A stretch of 64,000 bases of DNA from Oscillospiraceae bacterium (GTDB taxonomy: Bacteria; Bacillota; Clostridia; Oscillospirales; Ruminococcaceae), in assembly GCA_021200775.1 (NCBI GenBank), contig JAJQGB010000009.1, positions 330,353 to 394,352 of the forward strand, in the 5' to 3' direction. The translations under genes and the position numbers were made by a program. Positions within the stretch are counted from its first letter, which is position 1, and each line of letters begins with the position of its first letter. Below, in pieces: positions 1 through 6,484 of this stretch. The notes beneath the pieces are model-generated. The model did not search any database and had not been told where the DNA came from. It worked only from the letters and a program-made list of their open reading frames with translations.

Positions 1-878
1 ATACCTGCGAAATCGCTGAAAGATGTGCAGAACTGGGTCTTACTCTGTATGTCGACTTCCACTATTCTGATTTCTGGAGCGACCCGAGCCGCTCTTATGC
101 TCCGAAAGCCTGGGAGAATTATTCTCTTGAAGAGAAAGAGGCAGCTGTTGCTGAATTTACAACCGAAGCACTGGAGCAAATTGCAGCAACCGGAGTTGAA
201 ATCGGTATCGTTTCTGTGGGAAATGAAACAAATTCATACCTTGCCGGCGAAAGTGGAAATGAGAATATAGCAAAGCTCATCGCATCGGGCTGCGAAGCTG
301 TGAGAGAGTTCGATGACAGCATCCTTATCGCTGTTCACTTCACAAGTCCTGACCCGACAACCTACTATGGTTATGCAAATATGCTTGCAGCAGTGGGTGC
401 AGATTATGATATCTTTGCATCGTCCTACTATCCCTTCTGGCATGGAACGCTTGAGAATCTGACTGAAAGCCTTAATGCAGTAGCTCAGTCCTTCGGAAAG
501 CTCACTATGATTGCAGAGTATTCCTACGGAACAAGCGGAGCTTATGGCGAAGAGGTTGAGGATGTTTTTGGAACTCCGAGTGAAGACGGTCAGGTTCAGG
601 CAATAACCGTTCTTAACGAGGCTGCTGCGCAGATAGATAACTGCATCGGGACTTTTTATTGGGAGCCGGCATGGCTACTGACATCATCCGATACCTGGTC
701 AAGCGAAGGCTCCGGCTGGTTTAACACTCCTGCCGCTGAATACGACCTTTCAAATTCAAACATAACTGAAGCCCAAGGCAGTGCCTGCTACAACGAAGCC
801 CTCTTTGACAGTACTGGTCATCCCTACAAAGCCATAACCGAAGAAATCTTCAATGAAATCTGGACGGATGGGGAATAA
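1..878 (+). CDS. GH53 arabinogalactan endo-beta-1,4-galactanase, C-terminal part
   Basis: The gene enters from the left edge; frame 3 is open from base 3 and stops at 876-878, so only about 291 residues are present and the start is missing. GH53 enzymes cut beta-1,4-galactan side chains of pectin. Visible family marks are LYVDFHYSDFWSDP, the acid/base region GIVSVGNETN, a TIM-barrel strand FASSYYPFWHG and the nucleophile region MIAEYSYG, then a tryptophan-rich end (FYWEPAWL). Identification rests on these motifs and their order. No anchor or carbohydrate-binding module follows the domain, so the protein ends soon after the barrel. A stem-loop terminator lies 21 bases downstream. Localisation cannot be judged because the N-terminus is outside the window. 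Confidence 0.88.
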   Translation, partial: TCEIAERCAELGLTLYVDFHYSDFWSDPSRSYAPKAWENYSLEEKEAAVAEFTTEALEQIAATGVEIGIVSVGNETNSYLAGESGNENIAKLIASGCEAVREFDDSILIAVHFTSPDPTTYYGYANMLAAVGADYDIFASSYYPFWHGTLENLTESLNAVAQSFGKLTMIAEYSYGTSGAYGEEVEDVFGTPSEDGQVQAITVLNEAAAQIDNCIGTFYWEPAWLLTSSDTWSSEGSGWFNTPAAEYDLSNSNITEAQGSACYNEALFDSTGHPYKAITEEIFNEIWTDGE

Positions 879-899
879 GGAAATAAAACAAGTGTAAAT

Positions 900-935
900 A
901 AAAATCCCGCATCCGAAACCGGTTGCGGGATTTTT
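900..935. terminator. Rho-independent terminator, probably bidirectional
   Basis: A 12-bp perfect stem, AAAAATCCCGCA (900-911) with its complement at 924-935, and a 12-nt loop. T-runs occur on both strands, so it can end the galactanase transcript and the leftward small gene at 967-1326. Confidence 0.85.
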
Positions 936-966
936 GATACAAAACTTTGAAAATCGAGCTGTTTCG

Positions 967-1326
967 TCATTCGCACAATTTTGCCAGTTGAGAAAGAGCA
1001 ATCACAAACCACTGATAGTCCCTTTCCTCCATCGGTGACATCGACCAGTGATTGAAGTATCGCCATTGAGAATAGATAGCGTTTCCCAAAGTCTGGATAT
1101 CGAACTGGTCTATTACACGTTGCAATGCCTCATTGTCATTAAGCACGTCTGAGCCCGGAAATGCTTTTTCAACTGATTCGCCACAGTCCATGACAAAGCC
1201 CAGCTCAGAAAGACTTTCTCCCATGAACTCAATATCTTCAAAAAAGTATCCGGGAATAGTAGCATGATGCTTATACATTTCGCACCATATCAAAGCAAAA
1301 CGCCGGATTTTCTTTTTATCTTCCAT
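967..1326 (-). CDS. Hypothetical protein, 119 aa
   Basis: I do not recognise a family. The protein is soluble, mixed alpha/beta in appearance, with a basic start (MEDKKKIRR) and an aromatic C-terminal half (SQWRYFNHWSMSPMEERDYQWF). A good ribosome-binding site (AGGGAGG, 9 nt spacing) precedes ATG at 1326, and a consensus promoter lies immediately upstream, so it is a real single-gene unit. In the chromosome before island insertion it would have stood directly downstream of the rplM-rpsI terminator on the same strand. It shares a terminator with the converging galactanase gene. Confidence 0.7.
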   Translation of the reverse strand: MEDKKKIRRFALIWCEMYKHHATIPGYFFEDIEFMGESLSELGFVMDCGESVEKAFPGSDVLNDNEALQRVIDQFDIQTLGNAIYSQWRYFNHWSMSPMEERDYQWFVIALSQLAKLCE

Positions 1327-1348
1327 ATCGCCAGCCTCCCTTGAATTT

Positions 1349-1377
1349 ATTATATACTATTGGCTGTGAATGGTCAA
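1349..1377 (-). promoter_or_regulatory. SigA-type promoter of the 119-aa gene
   Basis: On the minus strand TTGACC (1372-1377) and TATAAT (1349-1354) are separated by 17 nt, upstream of the ribosome-binding site of the leftward gene ending at 967. Confidence 0.8.
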
Positions 1378-1380
1378 GAT

Positions 1381-1415
1381 AAAAATAAACCCCAGGCAAA
1401 ATGTCTGAGGTTTAT
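1381..1415 (-). terminator. Displaced terminator of the rplM-rpsI operon
   Basis: Inverted repeat 1385-1395/1405-1415, 11 bp with one G-U pair on the minus strand and a mismatch on the plus strand, followed on the minus strand by TTTT. It lies just beyond the left copy of the rpsI tail (1430-1445). The inference is that it ended rpsI transcription before the island inserted. Confidence 0.75.
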
Positions 1416-1429
1416 GTTCGTAGGAAAAA

Positions 1430-1445
1430 TTATCTCTTCGAGAAC
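1430..1445. repeat. attL: 16-bp copy of the rpsI 3' end
   Basis: TTATCTCTTCGAGAAC is identical to 11241-11256, which are the stop codon and last codons of rpsI on the minus strand. Bases on either side differ between the copies, so the repeat is exactly 16 bp. It marks the island's left boundary. Confidence 0.9.
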
Positions 1446-1697
1446 CCCGAATCCCTTAAAATAAAGGCTTTTCGCCTGTTTGTGTCATTCGGGTGCAATG
1501 TTCAAAGTTATCTGAAATGTTGGGAGAGTTCAACGCTTCCAGAAGCAATTATCTGCGATATAGCTTTAATCATCGCCAAAATTGCCTCTGAGAGCTAATA
1601 TAACGCTTTCTAAGGCGTTTTACCGGCTCACACGATAAACTTCACTTGTAACGGGAAAGTCGCTTAAAAAGCCGGAAATTGGGCTGTATGTGTGCCT

Positions 1698-1874
1698 TTA
1701 AAGCTTAATTCCATTATGTTCTAATTCCATATCCCTGTTGAACTCTTCTTTTACCTCTTCGGGTGCATCATCTCGTAACCCCTTGATTTCGCCATCATGA
1801 ATACCATCATAATCCGGCTCATCATCATAAGGATAGAAGATTGCATAATCCCACCAAATAGGCTTCTCCATCAT
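1698..1874 (-). CDS. Small acidic hypothetical protein, 58 aa
   Basis: An unbroken frame from ATG at 1874 to TAA at 1698-1700, with AAGGGG 9 nt upstream of the start. The product begins MMEKPIWWDYAIFYPYDD and is rich in Asp, Glu and aromatic residues. I know no family. It is transcribed leftward towards attL, downstream of the terminator at 1962-2001, so it would need its own promoter. The good ribosome-binding site and non-random composition support it; its function is unknown. Confidence 0.55.
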   Translation of the reverse strand: MMEKPIWWDYAIFYPYDDEPDYDGIHDGEIKGLRDDAPEEVKEEFNRDMELEHNGIKL

Positions 1875-1961
1875 GATTAAATACCCCTTAATTTCAGTTT
1901 CTATAAGTATTATATCGCTGTATGTTGATTATTGCAAGCGTTTCTGACTAAGTAAATAAGA

Positions 1962-2001
1962 AATCAGGCTATATAAGCCCGTAAGCCTGTATAGCCTGAT
2001 T
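1962..2001 (-). terminator. Terminator of the leftward late-like operon
   Basis: A 12-bp perfect inverted repeat, AATCAGGCTATA (1962-1973) with its complement at 1990-2001, follows the stop codon at 2054 in the direction of transcription and is followed by TTTCTTATTT on the minus strand. Confidence 0.7.
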
Positions 2002-2053
2002 AAGAAAGGGAAAAAGGCGGTATCATGACACCCACACCGCCGGAGCGGTTTAA

Positions 2054-2797
2054 TTAGATCTTATTGCCCGTTGTAAATGCCCTCATTATATCTCCAGAGG
2101 GTGTATATATGCTTCCCTCTTCCAGAATGGGGAGCATTTCGATCTGCTTTTTACTTGCTACAATGTTTCCGGTGTAGTAGTCGCCAGAATAGAACGGGTC
2201 GAGATAGTCTCTGAAAATCTTACAGATACGATTCTTTTCGTTTCCGTCATCGTCTGTATTGATTGCCATTTTTGCGGTTATGTCGCCGGTAGGCTGTCCA
2301 TATCCATTGAAGAAATTGCTTATAATACTTACGCATTCATCAACGTATTTTTTGAAGCTGTCAATAAAACGTAGGTACAACCCTTCACACTTTTTGTTGG
2401 TCTTTGCAATGTTAAGAATAGATCTAATGCAAGGATAGGAAGTTGCATACTTTTCAAGATAAAGCAGATACTCTAATTCTGTCATTCTATCCTGTCCCGC
2501 CGTAATCAAGGCAATATCAGTATTGAAGCTTTCCGGGACATCACCGCAAGCAATCTTTTTCAGTTCGCTATATGCCTCTCTCATAACGTCAACGCAAGCG
2601 TTAAGATGTTCCTTGTAGGACGGGGCAACGGCTTCGTGAAACTGCTTCATTATCTTGTTGTACTGGTCTGTATACTGCTTGCTTTCCTTAATCCAATGCT
2701 TGATTTTCTCCATTTCGCTTTTACGGGTCTTTTCTGCCTTATCCCAATCTGAAGCATATGCTCTCATATGAGACATCAATTTCTGTGAATAATTCAT
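2054..2797 (-). CDS. Island protein of unknown function, 247 aa
   Basis: I do not recognise the family. The first 90 residues are highly charged and probably coiled-coil or long helices (KAEKTRKSEMEKIKHWIKE and following). The middle is helical, and the C-terminal third is less regular, with a Gly/Tyr patch (FYSGDYYTGN). AAAGGA lies 9 nt before ATG. It is last in the leftward operon after terS, the 65-aa gene and the sigma factor, separated by a 95-bp gap. Its place in a satellite's late module suggests a role in helper interaction or particle formation, but this is position-based inference only. Confidence 0.6.
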   Translation of the reverse strand: MNYSQKLMSHMRAYASDWDKAEKTRKSEMEKIKHWIKESKQYTDQYNKIMKQFHEAVAPSYKEHLNACVDVMREAYSELKKIACGDVPESFNTDIALITAGQDRMTELEYLLYLEKYATSYPCIRSILNIAKTNKKCEGLYLRFIDSFKKYVDECVSIISNFFNGYGQPTGDITAKMAINTDDDGNEKNRICKIFRDYLDPFYSGDYYTGNIVASKKQIEMLPILEEGSIYTPSGDIMRAFTTGNKI

Positions 2798-2892
2798 TTT
2801 TGTTTGTCCTTTCTGTATTAAGTATTTGTAATGGCTTTTACCTTTACATTTTCATCCGTCCGGCTTCCATATCATAAAATCCTCCCTCTTTC

Positions 2893-3840
2893 TTAATTTG
2901 TTGCAAGGCTCATAATATCATCAAACAGTTTATCAATGCTTTCCCGCTCTGATTGCTCCCGTTCGGAGCGTTCAATGTTTCGGAGTGCCAGAAATTCAAC
3001 GATTGAGCTTCTATGATTTTTGAAATTCTGAAAACTGCCGTGATAAGCCTTGCTTCCTTCCAGATAACCACAATAACCGTAATTCTCAGCAATGGTTTTA
3101 AGGCTTTCTTTTTGGTGCAATATCTCTAAGGCTTTCGCCTCTATTTGCCGGACACGCTCAGAGGTCAGATTCATCCGCTTTCCGACCTCTTCCAGCGTTC
3201 TTGAATAGTGGTATCTCTCAGAAATTACTTCTCCCTGTTTACCGTCCAATTCATCAACGATTTTCCAAAGTTGAGCGGAAAGCTGTTGTTTCGCAATCGT
3301 TTCTGTAATTTCGTCTTCCATGTCTACTGGATCAGCAAGGCATTCTTCTATTGTGAAGTCATCCGTCCCGGCTACAATGTCACTTAAGCTTATGCACTCT
3401 GATTCCTGCATTGCTTTCCGCAAATTAGAAAGCTGTTTATCGTTGATTCCTAACGCTTCACATATTTCGGAATCGGCGGGATCTCTACCGTTTGCAGAAC
3501 ATTCCGAAACAAACTTCTTGTATTTCGCTATCCGTATCTGTAGATATTTCGGTATACGCCTTGTACTTTTGGTATCGGTTATATAGTGTTGCAAGGCGTG
3601 ATTCAGACACGGGGATAGGAAGGTTATAAATTTGTTTCCCATTTCCGGCTCAAAGGCTTCAACTGCTTTCAGCAAGCCAAAATATGATTCCTGCATTAAG
3701 TCATCAATTTCTGCATAGGCGGTATATCTTTTTGCAATCCCGTATATAAAGCGTTGATTCTGGAGAAAAAGCTGTTGCATAGCCTCTTTTGGATTGTCCC
3801 CGGTTTTGACCTGCAAAACCAACGCTTCATTGTCCACCAT
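2893..3840 (-). CDS. Sigma-70 family RNA polymerase sigma factor of the island, 315 aa
   Basis: Regions 2, 3 and 4 of a sigma-70 factor are visible. Region 2 runs about residues 27-105 (IYGIAKRYTAYAEIDDLMQE, then FEPEMGNKFITFLSPCLNHA), with a region-3-like helix pair around 105-150 and region 4 near 210-250 (SRTLEEVGKRMNLTSERVRQ, a clear HTH). The last 65 residues are an unusual polar extension. ATG at 3840 has AAGGCGGTG upstream, and the start overlaps the preceding gene by 14 bp, so the two are translationally coupled. Lying behind terS, it may direct RNA polymerase to satellite or helper late promoters. It is not a housekeeping RpoD because region 1 is short. Confidence 0.85.
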   Translation of the reverse strand: MVDNEALVLQVKTGDNPKEAMQQLFLQNQRFIYGIAKRYTAYAEIDDLMQESYFGLLKAVEAFEPEMGNKFITFLSPCLNHALQHYITDTKSTRRIPKYLQIRIAKYKKFVSECSANGRDPADSEICEALGINDKQLSNLRKAMQESECISLSDIVAGTDDFTIEECLADPVDMEDEITETIAKQQLSAQLWKIVDELDGKQGEVISERYHYSRTLEEVGKRMNLTSERVRQIEAKALEILHQKESLKTIAENYGYCGYLEGSKAYHGSFQNFKNHRSSIVEFLALRNIERSEREQSERESIDKLFDDIMSLATN

Positions 3841-4024
3841 CCAGCACCGCCTTTTTCAAGTCATCATAATAGGATTTGTGGATAGAAAACATTGCAATCA
3901 TTTTGTTTAAGGCATCCTGCCCGATTCCGGCTTCTTTTGCCATAAGGATATATTTCGCTTCTTCCTGTAGCTGTTTTTCGGATTCCTGCAAGCCGGTATT
4001 TTTCAAATATGCTGTTTTCTCCAT
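3827..4024 (-). CDS. Small helical island protein, 65 aa
   Basis: Unknown family. It begins MEKTAYLKNTGLQESEKQLQ and is predicted mostly helical and charged. A GGCGGGAG ribosome-binding site is 2-3 nt from ATG, and its stop overlaps the sigma gene start by 14 bp. It sits between terS and the sigma factor in one operon, so it may be a cofactor or anti-sigma partner; there is no sequence proof. Confidence 0.6.
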   Translation of the reverse strand: MEKTAYLKNTGLQESEKQLQEEAKYILMAKEAGIGQDALNKMIAMFSIHKSYYDDLKKAVLDGGQ

Positions 4025-4055
4025 GCTCCCGCCTCAATTCAAAGTGGTTTGCAAA

Positions 4056-4478
4056 CTATTCTTCTATATCACCAATGATTATAACGGGTTTGATTTCCGT
4101 GTCTATATTCTTTCTGAAAATCCCGTATCTCTTCCCAAGTAATTCTGCACACCTGATTCTGTCTTTTGCCGAAGTCTGGATCTCGATAACTTCCTGAATA
4201 CCCTTACCAACGAATATCAAAACCTGCTCTGTCTGCTCGCCTCTCATTACAGAGGTCAGATACTCCATAATCTCTTGTATCTCAGCTACTTTTTCAGTAT
4301 GGATTTTTTCAAGTTCACTGTTGATATAATCGGCTATCTTTTGATTATCAAGCAATTTCGCACCCTGTTCATTCGCTGTTTTTGGAGAATACCCCGCTCT
4401 GATTGCGGCTTTCGTTGCATTGCAATCAATCAGATATTCATCTGCAAAACGCTTCTGCTTCACTGTCAGCAAATTCAT
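4056..4478 (-). CDS. terS: Phage terminase small subunit
   Basis: About 140 aa and a clear Terminase_2 family N-terminus: LTVKQKRFADEYLIDCNATK followed by AAIRAGYSPKTANEQGAKLL, the DNA-binding HTH. The middle (residues 50-100) is the helical oligomerisation part, and the acidic tail ends IIIGDIEE. TerS selects the DNA to be packaged and recruits TerL. No TerL gene is present, so the island must borrow one; satellites use their own TerS to divert helper packaging to their own pac site. The start is the ATG at 4478 (AAAGAGG just upstream); a TTG one codon earlier is too close to the ribosome-binding site. First gene of the leftward operon, behind a strong promoter. Confidence 0.88.
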   Translation of the reverse strand: MNLLTVKQKRFADEYLIDCNATKAAIRAGYSPKTANEQGAKLLDNQKIADYINSELEKIHTEKVAEIQEIMEYLTSVMRGEQTEQVLIFVGKGIQEVIEIQTSAKDRIRCAELLGKRYGIFRKNIDTEIKPVIIIGDIEE

Positions 4479-4514
4479 CAACCCTCTTTCTATTCTGAAA
4501 TATTTGTTACTTCT

Positions 4515-4542
4515 ATTATACCATATATTGTGCTAAAGTCAA
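4515..4542 (-). promoter_or_regulatory. Strong promoter of the leftward terS operon
   Basis: On the minus strand TTGACT (4537-4542) and TATAAT (4515-4520) with 16-nt spacing. A 12-bp palindrome ACTATATATAGT (4552-4563) sits just upstream and could be a regulator site. Confidence 0.75.
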
Positions 4543-4574
4543 CAATAAAATACTATATATAGTGGTTTTACACA

Positions 4575-4606
4575 AAAAAATAGGGGGCATACAACCCCTT
4601 ATTTTT
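4575..4606. terminator. Terminator between repressor and terS operon
   Basis: Stem GGGG/CCCC extended by A/T pairs, flanked by a run of seven A on one side and TTATTTTT on the other. It can stop leftward repressor transcription before the terS promoter. Confidence 0.6.
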
Positions 4607-4736
4607 GAAAGTTTATCTTCAATTCTGAATCTGGATTATTACACCCACATGACACAAGAGTCGCCGTGAAGGCTTAATTCACGGCGATTTGTAGTTATCT
4701 AAGGCATAACATCGCTTCCGCTACACTGGGAGCGAT

Positions 4737-5411
4737 TTATTTTTGTTGCTTTTTCCAAATTTGATACTCAACTGATTCCTTAATACGTTCCCGAAAATCG
4801 TCAAATTCTTTTTCAGTAAAATCTACTGTATTTCCGTCTTTGGACAGCTCCAATAAACAGTCTTCACCATCGCTGGAAGTGAGAACCTCAAAAGTGTAAC
4901 CTATTGATTTTAGATACACTTCGATAGCCTCTATTTCTTTAACCTCTTTTGCAAGTGCTTCAGAATCAATGATTTCATTAAATTTACTCCAAGGATTTGT
5001 TTTTAAATCCCGAAGATGAACGCCCAACGTCCTTGCGATCTTAATCAAAATAGGCTGTGGAGCTATGCGCTCTCCCGACTCATAGCGTCTTATGCTCATT
5101 GTGGACAAGCCGGTCATCTTAGCAAGCTCTTCTTGTGTTAGTCCTCTTAATTTTCGGTATTTACGAATCCGTTTACCATCGGATTCCGCTTCTGTGTGAT
5201 CAGTTTCCAAAAGGTCAGAAGTAGTTACGCCTAACGCAGTAGCGATTTCGTCTAACACATTTAAGGGAATCGTTACAAGACCTTTTTCGTATTTACATAC
5301 AGAACTTTCAGTTTTACCGATTTTATCAGCAAGTTCCTTTTGTGTCATCTTTCCTTTTCGGTACTGTTTAATTTTTAACCCGATTTCTTGGTCACGTTCA
5401 CTTAAATCCAT
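4737..5411 (-). CDS. Tandem-HTH (XRE/CI-like) repressor, 224 aa
   Basis: Two complete Cro/CI-type HTH domains follow one another: residues 10-65 (IKQYRKGKMTQKELADKIGK) and 78-132 (RKYRKLRGLTQEELAKMTGL). A C-terminal mixed region of about 80 residues has no recognisable peptidase or LexA catalytic Ser/Lys signature. The start is ATG at 5411, preceded by GAGGTGATT; a longer reading to 5498 would add a hydrophobic stretch without a ribosome-binding site. It is transcribed away from the replication genes, with a consensus rightward promoter in the 178-bp gap. This is the layout of a satellite or phage master repressor; lacking a cleavage domain, it may be lifted by a helper-phage antirepressor, as for SaPI Stl. 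Confidence 0.82.
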   Translation of the reverse strand: MDLSERDQEIGLKIKQYRKGKMTQKELADKIGKTESSVCKYEKGLVTIPLNVLDEIATALGVTTSDLLETDHTEAESDGKRIRKYRKLRGLTQEELAKMTGLSTMSIRRYESGERIAPQPILIKIARTLGVHLRDLKTNPWSKFNEIIDSEALAKEVKEIEAIEVYLKSIGYTFEVLTSSDGEDCLLELSKDGNTVDFTEKEFDDFRERIKESVEYQIWKKQQK

Positions 5412-5491
5412 GCAATCACCTCTATTTACGTTCAGTTTATCACAAACGACTATAAAAATCAAGGCAATTTTAATTTTTGTGAAAATTCCTA

Positions 5492-5520
5492 TTGACAACG
5501 CTAACGAAAATCATTATAAT
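5492..5520 (+). promoter_or_regulatory. Perfect-consensus rightward early promoter
   Basis: TTGACA (5492-5497), 17-nt spacer, TATAAT (5515-5520). It drives the genes from 5590 to at least the primase and faces away from the repressor gene, so it is the likely repressor target. The leftward repressor promoter is less clear; a possible -10 lies near 5440. Confidence 0.88.
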
Positions 5521-5589
5521 AGAACTATCAGCAACCATATTGTAATAATCGGTTATATTTCGGAATGATACGAGAAAGGAAGGGCTATA

Positions 5590-5817
5590 ATGTGCGAAAT
5601 AATAGATTTGGTTTCTTGCAGATTAAAAAAAGAGGACATTGAAGAATGGGAGATAATAATCTCTAACGATTACAGCGAACGAATCAGTATAAGACGGAAT
5701 CCAGAAAGTCATAAACTTATGATTTTTATCTTCACGGATTCATTTGAACGGATTGATTTATTGAAAAATCAGGCACTCATAGACGCAAAAGAATTAGTTA
5801 TGAAGAATAAGGTTTAA
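5590..5817 (+). CDS. Small island protein, 75 aa
   Basis: Unknown family. AAGGAAGGGC precedes ATG. It starts MCEIIDLVSCRLKKEDIEEW and then has alternating strand-like stretches (ISIRRNPESHKLMIFIFTD). It is the first gene behind the consensus early promoter, the place where many satellites and phages keep small regulators. Function not known. Confidence 0.65.
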   Translation: MCEIIDLVSCRLKKEDIEEWEIIISNDYSERISIRRNPESHKLMIFIFTDSFERIDLLKNQALIDAKELVMKNKV

Positions 5818-5862
5818 AACCTTTTCGGGCAGTACTGTAAGTAATCAGAAAGGATTGAAGCC

Positions 5863-6102
5863 ATGTACAAAATATCATCTACTCCAGAATCCAGTAATCC
5901 GCCGGAAGAACTAAGTCCGCTCGCACAAATTCAAGCTACCTATGGGTTGAAAACACGGGAAGCAGTCGAAATGTTTACTCAACTTGATTCCGAAGATAGA
6001 GCGGAAATTTGCGGGGAAATGAAGCAAATGCTCAAAAACAAAAGAATTATCAAGGAAGAAGGCAATGTAATCTATATCAGGTTTCATTCAGTACAAAATT
6101 AA
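5863..6102 (+). CDS. Small island protein, 79 aa
   Basis: Unknown family. AGAAAGGA lies 8 nt before ATG. The first 25 residues are Pro/Ser-rich and probably disordered. The rest looks like three short helices (YGLKTREAVEMFTQLDSEDR, EICGEMKQMLKNKRIIKEE) and a strand. Second gene of the rightward operon. Confidence 0.6.
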   Translation: MYKISSTPESSNPPEELSPLAQIQATYGLKTREAVEMFTQLDSEDRAEICGEMKQMLKNKRIIKEEGNVIYIRFHSVQN

Positions 6103-6201
6103 GTAGATAAAAGAAGTTCCGCCGGTACTGCAATACTGGCACAGGGCTAAATAGGATAAAGTGATTTGGTGTAATATTCCAAACAGAAAGAAGGTGAAAG
6201 C

Positions 6202-6399
6202 ATGAAAATCAACTCTCAGAAATTGCAGATTGCAATGGCAAATGCAGCTTATTCCGCAAAAGAGCTTTCTGAAAAGTGTGGTATTTCTCAGGTTACTATC
6301 ACACGAATCAGCAAGGGCTTTCAAGAAGCAAGACCGCAAACCATCGGCAAAATTGCAAAGGCTCTTAATGTCCCGGTTACGGATATTATCGAAGAGTAG
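6202..6399 (+). CDS. Single-domain HTH (XRE) DNA-binding protein, 65 aa
   Basis: The whole protein is one Cro/CI HTH: LQIAMANAAYSAKELSEKCG then the recognition helix around ISQVTITRISKGF and a closing segment KIAKALNVPVTDIIEE. AAGGTGAAAGC precedes ATG. It is encoded in the early operon opposite the tandem-HTH repressor, so it is the natural Cro-like or excisionase-type counterpart (compare Str of SaPIs). Binding sites are not evident by eye. Confidence 0.8.
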   Translation: MKINSQKLQIAMANAAYSAKELSEKCGISQVTITRISKGFQEARPQTIGKIAKALNVPVTDIIEE

Positions 6400-6401
6400 A
6401 G

Positions 6402-6430
6402 ATTCCGAAGCAAACCAAATTATCAAGAAA
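6402..6430 (+). repeat. Imperfect direct repeat, copy 1
   Basis: ATTCCGAAGCAAACCAAAT and the following TATCAAGAAA closely match 9517-9541 (ATTCCGAAGCAACCAAATCA). Both lie in leader regions, before the primase and before the integrase. Confidence 0.55.
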
Positions 6431-6484
6431 GGCAGGTTAAATCATGTTGTACAAATTTAGAAATGAGAAAGGGGTGGGGAATAG

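Noticed and set aside
1401-1598. 65-aa rightward ORF at the island's left end
   Set aside because: It starts inside a terminator hairpin, crosses attL, has no ribosome-binding site and no recognisable composition.
4660-4735. Hairpins TCGCCGTGAA/TTCACGGCGA and ATCGCT/AGCGAT downstream of the repressor
   Set aside because: Pairing is real but neither has a T-run, and the next hairpin (4575-4606) already explains termination; not called as separate features.
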